The notes below the pieces were generated by a model. It was given only the letters and a program-made list of their open reading frames with translations. It did no database searches and was not told the origin of the DNA. Positions 1-5,374 of a stretch of DNA of 5,899 bases are shown piece after piece. The stretch lies in assembly GCA_050730835.1 (NCBI GenBank), contig JBOHNS010000045.1, positions 1 to 5,899 on the forward strand, in the 5' to 3' direction. Positions within the stretch are counted from its first letter, which is position 1. Each line of letters begins with the position of its first letter. The DNA comes from JBOHNS01 sp050730835 (GTDB lineage: Bacteria; Patescibacteriota; Saccharimonadia; Saccharimonadales; UBA4665). The position numbers and the translations under genes are program-made.

Positions 1-72
1 GTGTAGCTTAGTTGGTAAAGCGCTGGGCTGGGGGTCCAGAGATCGGAGGTTCAAGTCCTCTCACCCTGACCA
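1..72 (+). tRNA. tRNA-Pro (anticodon GGG), 5' end cut by the window edge
   Basis: The cloverleaf can be drawn by hand. The D stem is GCTT/AAGC around a loop holding TTGGT. The anticodon stem is CTGGG/TCCAG with loop CTGGGGG, so the anticodon is GGG at 30-32 and reads proline codons CCC and CCU. The T arm is GGAGG/CCTCT around TTCAAGT. The 3' acceptor strand is CACCCTG, followed by A and an encoded CCA at 70-72. Base 1 of the window corresponds to tRNA position 5: only GTG of the 5' acceptor strand is present, and the first four bases (expected CAGG from pairing) lie outside the window. The gene therefore looks intact but truncated by the cut. Its promoter is outside the window. Confidence 0.95.
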
Positions 73-97
73 TTTTAAGATTTATCGACAGGTAAAA

Positions 98-261
98 ATG
101 GATATTAACGTTGAAAAAATTATAACAAAAATAGCAAATCAACTGAACTAAAATTGTATGCAGGCGGCGATTTTTGGATCAATTCGGGAGCTTTTGCTCC
201 AGTGGCTCTGCTTTGTTTGGTTTTGACGTTTGGGCGTTGGGTTAATGACTTGGCGGCCTAG
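98..261 (+). other. Possible frameshifted small membrane-protein ORF
   Basis: An ATG at 98, with a weak AGG upstream at 90-92, opens a 17-residue peptide (MDINVEKIITKIANQLN) that stops at 149-151. The -1 frame is open from about 114 to a TAG at 259-261. It reads like protein, with a hydrophobic segment near GAFAPVALLCLVL followed by TFGRWVNDLAA. The two frames join if the ribosome slips back one base, or one A is missing, in the A6 run at 114-119. The joined product would be 54 residues with a polar N-terminus and a single possible membrane helix. I recognise no family. It could be a pseudogene, a sequencing error in the homopolymer, a real slippage site, or chance. The end overlaps the proposed rnpB promoter. 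Confidence 0.22.
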
Positions 262-285
262 ACTTTTATCACTAAAGTGTATAAT
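258..285 (+). promoter_or_regulatory. Promoter of RNase P RNA gene
   Basis: A perfect -10 hexamer TATAAT lies at 280-285. The -35 is poor: CTAGAC at 258-263 (16-base spacer) or TAGACT at 259-264 (15-base spacer). Initiation about seven bases after the -10 would fall at 292-294, which matches the 5' end of the RNA deduced independently from P1 pairing. That agreement is the main support. Confidence 0.65.
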
Positions 286-293
286 ATTGTTTA

Positions 294-869
294 TGCCAGA
301 TTTTCGGCTGATCGCGTGGACATCTTTGGCTACGCGGGAAGGTGGCCACTGTTTTGTTTAGCAAAATGGACAGCAGCCACCGACCATCGCGTATCTAAAG
401 ATGTCCACTAGGAAAGTCCGGGCAGCACATGGGAACGGCAGTTGCTAACGGCAACCGGGGGCGACCCTAGGGAAAGTGCCACAGAAACAAAACAGCTGAC
501 GTGCTTCGCACTCAATTATCCATTAACAATTTACCAATTAGCCAAGCATTAGCAATTAGTGATTATCAATTGGTCTCATCGCTAATTGCTCAAAGTTAAT
601 GCCTTGTAAATCGCTAATAGCTAATTGATAATCGGGTGCGGAGCATCCAGCTACGGTGAAACGAGCGGGGCAAGAGCCCGCATTTTCTAGCGGTGACGCT
701 ACGAAGACGGTAAACCCTGCCGGCTGCAAGGAGAATTGGCTTTAAGCGAAAATTTTAAGTTCGCGGTGCCCGCCAAGCTAATTCATAAAATCCGCTTGAT
801 CCTAATAGCAATATTAGGGCTAGATAGATGATCGGCTAAAACAGAACCCGGCTTACGGATTATCTGGTT
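294..869 (+). ncRNA. rnpB: RNase P RNA (bacterial type A-like), enlarged P3 and P12
   Basis: This is the catalytic RNA of ribonuclease P, which removes 5' leaders from precursor tRNAs. The universal core is plain: AGGAAAGTCCGGGC at 410-423 pairs as P4 with ACAGAACCCGGCTTA at 841-855, and ACAGAAA (481), GGTGAAAC (655) and GGTAAACCC (710) are in the expected order. The ends are set by P1 (CCAGAT 296-301 with ATCTGG 862-867) and P2 (GCTGATC 307-313 with GATCGGC 829-835). P18 is CCTAATA/TATTAGG capped by GCAA (801-818). P3 is very long: 12 perfect pairs at 316-327 with 397-408, then TACGCG/CGCGTA and GGTGGC/GCCACC. P12 (501-511 with 636-646) carries an AT-rich insertion. At about 576 bases it is much longer than the 377-base E. 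coli RNA. It has its own promoter and terminator. End positions are good to a few bases. Confidence 0.95.
512..635 (+). repeat. AT-rich palindromic insertion at the tip of rnpB P12
   Basis: These 124 bases sit exactly at the apex of the P12 helix of RNase P RNA and are much richer in A and T than the flanking core. They are built from variants of CAATTAG/CTAATTG and can fold on themselves. AGCAATTAG (551-559) pairs with CTAATTGCT (582-590), GCATT (546-550) with AATGC (598-602), AATTAGC (536-542) with GCTAAT (613-618), and ATTATC (515-520) with GATAAT (627-632). A competing inverted pair is GATTATCAATT (561-571) with AATTGATAATC (623-633). It looks like a small palindromic repeat element captured in a tolerant loop; whether copies exist elsewhere in the genome cannot be seen here. 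Confidence 0.7.
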
Positions 870-881
870 AGTATAAAAATG

Positions 882-906
882 CCGCCCGGAAATTGGGCGG
901 TGTTTT
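882..906 (+). terminator. Rho-independent terminator of rnpB
   Basis: A stem of CCGCCC (882-887) and GGGCGG (895-900) with a seven-base loop GGAAATT is followed by TGTTTT. It begins 12 bases after the end of RNase P RNA and separates it from purD. Confidence 0.85.
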
Positions 907-938
907 GCTTTGATAAAATAATTTGAGATACTGTACTT

Positions 939-2180
939 GTGAGTATTATGGTTGTTGATAGTGGTGCGCGTGGCCAGGCGCTGGGCATGAAACTGGCGCA
1001 CGAGGGCGAAGCAATATTTATCTCGCCAGGCAATCCGGGAAACGAAGACTTTGCTGTGAGTACAAATCTTATACCGTCAGATATTTCTGGTCAACTAGCG
1101 TTTGCGCGGCAAAATAAAGTGGATTTTACTATAGTCGGTGGTGAAGATCTGCTGGCCGCTGGCATCGTTGACAACTTTAATCAAGCCAAGCTGGCTATTT
1201 TTGGTCCGACGCGGGCACAGGCACGGATTGAGGCGGATAGGGAATTTGCCAAAGAGATTGGCCATCGCCATTCTGTACCGATGGGTGCGTTTGGCAGCTT
1301 TATGGGTAAAACCACTGCCATAGAATATGCCGAGAATCATGGCTGGCCGGTCTTTGTAAAAGATAATGGCTTGGCCGGAGGCAAGGGTGCTAGTAAGTGT
1401 GAAACGCCCAAAGAGGTTGAAGCAGAAATTGCGCGCTTAGGCGGAAAAATTATTATTGAAGATTATGTTGGCGGACTCGAAGCTTCGCACCACGCCTTTT
1501 GTGATGGTAAATCCCAGTTATCTATACCGTTTTTGGTGCGTGACCACAAACAAATTGGTGACGGAAATCGTGGGCCAATGACCGGTGGCATGGGCGTTGT
1601 CGGACCTTTGCCCGAGTATTCATCACGAGACTCCGAAGAATTTGGCGAGACGTTTGCAGCGCCAGTGGTCCAGGAGCTCGGCTTTAAGGGCATGCTTTTT
1701 TCAGGCTTAAAAGGCAATAAAGGCCATGAAAAATTGCTGGAATGGAATGCCCGACCGGGTGATCCGGAAACACAAGTCTTTTTGGCGCTGATGAAAGGTA
1801 AATTATTGCCGGTTCTGCAGGCATGTGTCGAGGGTAGCCTCGACAAAATTGAACCGCCGGATTGGTGGCTAGGCCAGTCGGCCGTTAGTTTGGTTTTGGC
1901 GGCACAGGGTTATCCGGAAAAACCGCAAACTGGCGCAATTATTGAGGGTATTGAAGAGGCGGAAAAAACTAAAAATATTCAGATTTTGTACGCAGCTACC
2001 AAGAAACAGGGTAGCCAATTAGTAACAAATGGTGGCCGAGTGCTAAATATTTTAGCTACCGCGGAATCCTTGAGTGCGGCCCTAACACAAGCTTATTCCG
2101 CGGCTGAACATATAACGTTTAATGGTCAACCGCCAACCTTTCGTCGCGACATTGGACATAGTGTTGTGTCGGGGCTATAG
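939..2180 (+). CDS. purD: Phosphoribosylamine-glycine ligase (GAR synthetase), divergent
   Basis: The family catalyses the second step of purine synthesis: phosphoribosylamine, glycine and ATP give glycinamide ribonucleotide, in the cytoplasm. At 413 residues the length is close to the usual 420-430. Domains in order: N-domain (1-100, FGPT at 88), ATP-grasp (about 101-290) with VKDNGLAGGKG (140-150), RGPMTGGMG (211-219) and EWNARPGDPETQ (268-279), then the C-domain with VTNGGRVL (362-369) and FRRDIG (401-406). GTG at 939 is chosen because MSIMVVDSG then aligns without gaps to the family start MKVLVIGNG; no clear ribosome-binding site is visible. Oddities: the N-terminal GNGGREH motif reads DSGARGQ, VGPE reads VGGE (66-69), and the usual GSKxF reads ADREF (99-103). 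The ATP-binding and metal residues look intact. A PurD-like enzyme with a changed substrate is the alternative. No other purine gene is nearby. Its stop lies four bases from the convergent rplT stop. Confidence 0.88.
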   Translation: MSIMVVDSGARGQALGMKLAHEGEAIFISPGNPGNEDFAVSTNLIPSDISGQLAFARQNKVDFTIVGGEDLLAAGIVDNFNQAKLAIFGPTRAQARIEADREFAKEIGHRHSVPMGAFGSFMGKTTAIEYAENHGWPVFVKDNGLAGGKGASKCETPKEVEAEIARLGGKIIIEDYVGGLEASHHAFCDGKSQLSIPFLVRDHKQIGDGNRGPMTGGMGVVGPLPEYSSRDSEEFGETFAAPVVQELGFKGMLFSGLKGNKGHEKLLEWNARPGDPETQVFLALMKGKLLPVLQACVEGSLDKIEPPDWWLGQSAVSLVLAAQGYPEKPQTGAIIEGIEEAEKTKNIQILYAATKKQGSQLVTNGGRVLNILATAESLSAALTQAYSAAEHITFNGQPPTFRRDIGHSVVSGL

Positions 2181-2184
2181 TTTA

Positions 2185-2529
2185 TTATTTTTTAGCAGTT
2201 TTTACTACAGACTCAAAGGCTTTGGGTTCATTGACTGCTAACTCTGCCAATACTTTGCGGTCTAGGTTTATGTTAGTTTTCTTTAGGTCGGCAATTAACT
2301 TAGCATAAGTCGTGTTGTTTAACCTGGCGGCCGCATTTATGCGGGTGTTCCACAGTTGGCGCATGGTGCGTTTGCGGTTGCGTCGGTCGCGGTAGGCGTA
2401 TTGCAGAGATTTATTGACGGCCTGTTTGCCGCGCTTGACGCTGACGCGGTTGCCATGGGTCATGCCTTTTGTGGCTTGACGGGTTTTATTGTGCTTTTGG
2501 TGGGCGGCTACGCCGCGTTTTACTCGCAT
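2185..2529 (-). CDS. rplT: Large-subunit ribosomal protein L20
   Basis: L20 binds 23S rRNA and is needed for early assembly of the large subunit. The 114 residues match the family along the whole length (usual length about 117): a very basic N-terminal helix (MRVKRGVAAHQKHNK, then KGMTHGNRVSVKRGK), the YAYRDRRNRKRTMRQLWNTR segment, and a globular C-terminal half with RINAAARLNN and the IADLKK and VLAELA regions. A GGGAG ribosome-binding site (2543-2539) lies nine bases before the ATG. It is the last gene of the infC-rpmI-rplT operon. A 144-base spacer holding a long palindromic repeat separates it from rpmI, far more than the 38 bases between infC and rpmI. L20 represses its own operon in several bacteria, but I cannot identify a known L20-binding leader here. 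No terminator hairpin follows before the convergent purD. Confidence 0.97.
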   Translation of the reverse strand: MRVKRGVAAHQKHNKTRQATKGMTHGNRVSVKRGKQAVNKSLQYAYRDRRNRKRTMRQLWNTRINAAARLNNTTYAKLIADLKKTNINLDRKVLAELAVNEPKAFESVVKTAKK

Positions 2530-2566
2530 AATAATACGCTCCCTTCGGTCGCTTTATTGAAGTTAT

Positions 2567-2635
2567 AGGTTTTAGGTTTTAGGTTATAGTTTGTAGCTTC
2601 AGCTGCTAGAGCCTCACACCTAGAACCTAGAACCT
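2567..2635. repeat. Imperfect palindromic repeat in the rpmI-rplT spacer
   Basis: Two 18-base arms, at 2567-2584 (three AGGTTTT-type units) and 2618-2635 (ACCTAGA units), are inverted complements at 16 of 18 positions. The two exceptions are G-T wobble pairs if the plus strand is read as RNA and A-C mismatches in the minus-strand operon transcript. The interior carries a small TAGC/GCTA hairpin (2594-2597 with 2605-2608). Each arm is itself a short tandem repeat of a seven-base unit. It resembles a mobile intergenic palindromic element and is unlike the one in rnpB in sequence. In the operon mRNA it would form a long stem about 40 bases upstream of the rplT start. Confidence 0.75.
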
Positions 2636-2673
2636 TACTGGTCAACAGTAAATGGAATGACGCAGGCATGATC

Positions 2674-2868
2674 TCAAGTTCCTAATTTCTTCTTGATATT
2701 TCTGGATGATTTACCGCTCAAGGTTTTTAGGCCGGCCAGTTTGCGCTTGCGGGCGGCGGATTTTTTCTGCAAAAAGTGGCTGGCATAGGCATGGCGGGCG
2801 CGGACTTTGCCGTTTTTGGTTAGTTTGACGCGGTCTTTGCTGCCGCTATGGGTTTTTAGCTTGGGCAT
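2674..2868 (-). CDS. rpmI: Large-subunit ribosomal protein L35
   Basis: This is a small basic protein of the large ribosomal subunit. The 64 residues (family usually 64-66) start with the signature MPKLKTHSGSKDRVKLTKNG, followed by KVRARHAYASHFLQKKS, then ARKRKLAGLKTLSGKSSRNIKKKLGT. The order HSGSKDR, KSAARKRKL and IKKKL is typical of L35. The ATG at 2868 is preceded by an AGGAG ribosome-binding site (2878-2874) with five bases between. It lies between infC and rplT in the order most bacteria share, so it is almost certainly co-transcribed from the promoter upstream of infC. It ends with TGA (2676-2674), so UGA is a stop codon in this organism. Nothing is missing or unusual in the protein. 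Confidence 0.97.
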   Translation of the reverse strand: MPKLKTHSGSKDRVKLTKNGKVRARHAYASHFLQKKSAARKRKLAGLKTLSGKSSRNIKKKLGT

Positions 2869-2906
2869 TTATTCTCCTAAATATTGCAGATTAATGGTTG
2901 TCATAA

Positions 2907-3494
2907 TTATTGTATTGAAATTTCTTGCTGGCTATTTTGCGGAGCATTTTCGGGTGTTTTGGTCTTGGGTTTTGAAGCTTTGGCGGATGAATTAATTCTT
3001 ACAACAAAATTGAGTTGTTTGCCGGCTAGTTGCGGCTGTTGGTCGACGACAATTTGCTCGCCAAAATCGCCGATGATGCGCTGCGCTAGCTGAAATCCCA
3101 AATCTTTGTGGGCGTTTTCTCGGCCGCGGAAAAACAGCGTGATTTTGACTTTGTGGCCGGCTTCTAGCATGGAGCTGACTTTGCGCATTTTAACTGCCAG
3201 GTCGTGATCGCTGATTTTCAGCCCCAGGCGCATTTGCTTCATTTCGCTGGCATGAACGTTGCGCTTATTCTTTTGCAACTGCTTGGTGCGCTGGTAATTA
3301 TATTTACCCCAATCGATTATTTTGACGACCGGTGGATCGGCTTCGGCGGAAATTTCCACCAAATCGAGTTCTTGATCGCGCGCCGCCTGGAGCGCTTCAT
3401 CTCTAGATAAAACACCTAATTGTTGGCCGTTTTGATCGATAACTCGTAATTTGGACGCCCGAATGGCTTCATTCAGGCGGTTATATTTAGCGAT
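2907..3494 (-). CDS. infC: Translation initiation factor IF-3, probable AUC start
   Basis: IF3 binds the 30S subunit, prevents premature 50S joining and rejects wrong initiator tRNA and start codons. From the start proposed here the protein has 195 residues. The N-domain begins YNRLNEAIRASKLRVID and continues through QLGVLSRDEALQAA to DLVEISAEADPPVVKIIDWGKY (44-65). A basic linker follows (YQRTKQLQKNKRN), then the C-domain with MRLGLKISDHDLAVKM and HKVKITLFFRGREN. The tail from about 168 (SAKASKPKTKTPENAPQ) is a polar extension. No ATG, GTG or TTG occurs between the in-frame stop at 3509-3507 and the TTG of DLVEI; starting at that TTG would delete most of the N-domain. ATC at 3494-3492 gives MAKYNRLNE, the normal family start, and has AGGGG nine bases upstream. 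It is first gene of the operon with rpmI and rplT. Confidence 0.95.
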   Translation of the reverse strand: MAKYNRLNEAIRASKLRVIDQNGQQLGVLSRDEALQAARDQELDLVEISAEADPPVVKIIDWGKYNYQRTKQLQKNKRNVHASEMKQMRLGLKISDHDLAVKMRKVSSMLEAGHKVKITLFFRGRENAHKDLGFQLAQRIIGDFGEQIVVDQQPQLAGKQLNFVVRINSSAKASKPKTKTPENAPQNSQQEISIQ

Positions 3495-3508
3495 GGACGT
3501 TTTCCCCT
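3492..3508 (-). promoter_or_regulatory. Shine-Dalgarno and AUC initiation codon of infC
   Basis: On the minus strand AGGGG (3508-3504) is followed by nine bases and then ATC (3494-3492), ideal spacing for initiation. An in-frame TAG at 3509-3507 overlaps the site and rules out a start further upstream. Rare start codons on infC (AUU in E. coli) are known to let IF3 limit its own synthesis, because IF3 discriminates against non-canonical starts. The AUC here suggests the same feedback, by inference. Confidence 0.8.
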
Positions 3509-3535
3509 AACACTTCAAAATTAATCACTTCCAGC

Positions 3536-3565
3536 ATTATAACAGGTGTGATGCAACTTAAGCAA
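3536..3565 (-). promoter_or_regulatory. Promoter of the infC-rpmI-rplT operon
   Basis: On the minus strand TTGCTT (3565-3560) and a perfect TATAAT (3541-3536) are separated by 18 bases. Transcription would start near 3529 and give a leader of about 35 bases, too short for the large L20 leader known in Bacillus. The promoter lies just after the comM stop, so some operon transcript may also read through from comM; no terminator is seen between them. Confidence 0.65.
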
Positions 3566-3572
3566 GCCTAAT

Positions 3573-5096
3573 TTATGACTGCTGCTGCCGGCGATATTGC
3601 AGGGCTTCGGCGATGTGGCCGGCGGTGATTTGGTCGGAATCTGCCAAGTCGGCGATGGTGCGCGCCACTTTGATGGAGCGCATGTAGCTGCGCGCCGAGA
3701 TGTCCATTTGGCGGGCGGCTTGGTTCAGGATTTCGGTGGCGGCCTGGGATATTTGGCTGACATTTTTTATGTCAAAATTCGTCATGTCGCTGTTTAATTT
3801 TTGCGGGCTTGAGTAGCGGACTTTTTGGCGGGCGCGAGCTTTTAGGACGCGGACTTTAATTGATGAGGTTAGATTGGCGGACGACGGCTTAGCTTTTAAC
3901 AGTCGGTCGTGTTCGACGTTTTCGACAGACACATATAAATCTATGCGATCCATAATCGGGCCCGATACTTTGCGCTGGTAACGCAATATTTCGTAGGGCA
4001 AGCAGCGGCACATTTTGGTGCTGCCGTAATAGCCGCATGGGCAAGGATTAGCTGTGGCGATTAATACGAAATTGGCTGGATAATTAATGCTATCTTTGGC
4101 GCGAGCTACGGTGATAGCTCGGTCTTCCAGCGGCTGGCGCAAAGCTTCCATGCTGCGTCGGCTGAATTCCGGAAATTCGTCAAAAAATAATATGCCGCGA
4201 TGGGCCAAGCTAATTTCGCCCGGCCGCGGATTTTGGCCGCCGCCGATGATGGCGATGTCGCTGGCGCTGTGGTGCGGCGAGCGGAATGGCCGGCTGGTTA
4301 TAATTTTGTCGTAATCTTTGCTGGCCAGACTGTGCAAATGGGTAACTTCCAAAATTTGCTCGTGGTTGAGCGGCGGCAAAATCGACGGCAGGGCTTTGGC
4401 CAGCATGCTTTTGCCGGTGCCCGGCGGCCCGTTTAATAAAATATTGTGGCCGCCGGCCGCGACAATTTCTAACGCCCGTTTGGCCTGGATTTGGCCGACA
4501 ATTTCTTCAAAATCATTTTCGGCTGCTGGCATATTTTCGGCCGCCAGGCTTTGGCCGCGACCGGTTTTTAGTTGTTTAATCTCGACCGTTGCGGATAAAT
4601 GTAAATACAGCTCGTGCAGATTTTTGACAGGAAAAAGGCTAATATCAGGCACCAGCAGCGCTTGATTTAGGTTGCTGATTGGAATGTAAAAACTTTTCAG
4701 TCCTTGCTCGCGTCCGGCTAGCAATTTGCCAATGATGCCGCGCACCGGCCGCACTGCGCCGTCCAAGCCCAGCTCGCCGATAAATGCTTGGCTCAGATCT
4801 GCTTTAGCTTTGGTCTGTTGGCTGGCGCCCATAATGGCGGCCGCCATGGCTAGGTCAAAACCGGCGCTATCTTTTGGTATATCGGCCGGCGCCAGATTTA
4901 GAGTAATTCGTTTGTTCGGCAGCCGCACGCGGCAATTGGTAAAGGCGCCGCGCAAGCGTTCTTTGGCTTCGTCGACCGCCTTGTTGGCAAAGCCGACAAT
5001 CACAATATTTGGCAAATTATTGGACAAGCTGCACTCTACGTCAATAACTATGCCCTTAGTGCCGCTATCGGCAATTGCTCTAACACTCATACTCAT
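3573..5096 (-). CDS. comM: ComM/YifB family Mg-chelatase-like AAA+ ATPase
   Basis: ComM is a hexameric AAA+ helicase that drives branch migration when incoming DNA is recombined during natural transformation; YifB homologues occur widely, often without shown competence. From ATG 5096 the protein has 507 residues, the family's usual size. Domains: an N-terminal Lon-protease-like fold (about 1-170) with NIVIVGF, LRGAFTN and ITLNLAPADIPKD; AAA+ core with Walker A GPPGTGKS (223-230), FRSPHHSAS, Walker B GILFFDEFPE (301-310) and GPIMDRIDLY (379-388); C-terminal Mg-chelatase domain with RSYMRSIKVARTIADL. Four cysteines, NPCPCG then CRC (352, 354, 363, 365), form the probable zinc knuckle kept in many YifB proteins and missing in E. 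coli. The frame could extend 12 residues to a TTG at 5132, but family proteins begin at MSMSV or MSV. No clear ribosome-binding site; a palindrome abuts the start. The infC operon lies just downstream on the same strand. Confidence 0.95.
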   Translation of the reverse strand: MSMSVRAIADSGTKGIVIDVECSLSNNLPNIVIVGFANKAVDEAKERLRGAFTNCRVRLPNKRITLNLAPADIPKDSAGFDLAMAAAIMGASQQTKAKADLSQAFIGELGLDGAVRPVRGIIGKLLAGREQGLKSFYIPISNLNQALLVPDISLFPVKNLHELYLHLSATVEIKQLKTGRGQSLAAENMPAAENDFEEIVGQIQAKRALEIVAAGGHNILLNGPPGTGKSMLAKALPSILPPLNHEQILEVTHLHSLASKDYDKIITSRPFRSPHHSASDIAIIGGGQNPRPGEISLAHRGILFFDEFPEFSRRSMEALRQPLEDRAITVARAKDSINYPANFVLIATANPCPCGYYGSTKMCRCLPYEILRYQRKVSGPIMDRIDLYVSVENVEHDRLLKAKPSSANLTSSIKVRVLKARARQKVRYSSPQKLNSDMTNFDIKNVSQISQAATEILNQAARQMDISARSYMRSIKVARTIADLADSDQITAGHIAEALQYRRQQQS

Positions 5097-5121
5097 GGTA
5101 AATATATTTACCACTTTTATA
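5097..5121 (-). promoter_or_regulatory. Palindrome and possible -10 box at the comM start
   Basis: GGTAAATATATTTACC at 5097-5112 is a perfect 16-base palindrome directly touching the comM ATG (5096). A -10-like TATAAA lies just upstream at 5121-5116, which would put the transcription start near 5109, inside the palindrome, and make the mRNA nearly leaderless. No convincing -35 is seen. The site could be an operator for a dimeric repressor, or a hairpin covering the ribosome-binding region. Both roles are inference. Confidence 0.4.
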
Positions 5122-5177
5122 AAAAATTGCAATAGCTAAATTTAAGCTTAATTATTTTGACAAGCCAAAATATCAAC

Positions 5178-5210
5178 TTAAAAACCCGCCTATTTTAAGC
5201 GGGTTTTTAA
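5178..5210. terminator. Strong bidirectional rho-independent terminator
   Basis: AAAAACCCGC (5180-5189) pairs perfectly with GCGGGTTTTT (5199-5208) around a nine-base loop, and two more T-A pairs extend the stem. Runs of T follow the stem on both strands. It lies about 80 bases upstream of comM, so on the minus strand it ends transcription coming from the right and insulates comM. Confidence 0.85.
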
Positions 5211-5340
5211 TAAAATTAATTTTGATTTTAATAATTTTTGTTAAAAGCTATGGTTAGCTTTTTATGGAACAACGGCTTGCGAGAAGCCGTTGTTTCGAAG
5301 TCGTTTTTGTTTTTGAGCACTTTTTTTATTCAGTGCTAAA
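5180..5340 (-). ncRNA. Candidate small RNA with four hairpins
   Basis: There is no protein-coding sign, but a complete transcription unit can be drawn on the minus strand. A promoter with perfect TTGACA lies at 5372-5367, transcription would start near 5340, and the terminator at 5178-5210 ends it after about 160 bases. The stretch holds four stem-loops: AGCACT/AGTGCT (5316-5321 with 5332-5337), an 11-pair perfect stem AACAACGGCTT/AAGCCGTTGTT with a five-base loop (5268-5294), AAAAGCTA/TAGCTTTT with a four-base loop (5243-5262), and the terminator. The linkers are A-rich. I match it to no known RNA family. A 3' untranslated region or plain spacer with hairpins is the alternative. Confidence 0.35.
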
Positions 5341-5343
5341 TAC

Positions 5344-5372
5344 ATCTTATAAATTGCTTATGATGATGTCAA
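5344..5372 (-). promoter_or_regulatory. Candidate promoter reading leftward towards the terminator
   Basis: On the minus strand a perfect -35 TTGACA (5372-5367) is followed after 17 bases by TAAGAT (5349-5344), or after 15 bases by the better hexamer TATAAG (5351-5346). In AT-rich DNA such matches can occur by chance, but the consensus -35 followed by hairpins and a strong terminator makes it worth noting. Confidence 0.4.
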
Positions 5373-5374
5373 GC

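Noticed and set aside
187..200. GGAGC-TTTT-GCTCC hairpin as a terminator after the tRNA
   Set aside because: The stem is only five pairs and no T-run follows; it lies within the possible small ORF.
1095..1846. Open frames within purD in other frames (1095-1340, 1138-1323, 1463-1846)
   Set aside because: The purD frame is conserved over this whole span; these show no independent start signals or recognisable domains.
4318..5139. Plus-strand open frames of 115 and 137 codons (4318-4665 and 4726-5139)
   Set aside because: They are antisense to the clearly conserved comM and their translations resemble no family; they arise from comM codon bias.
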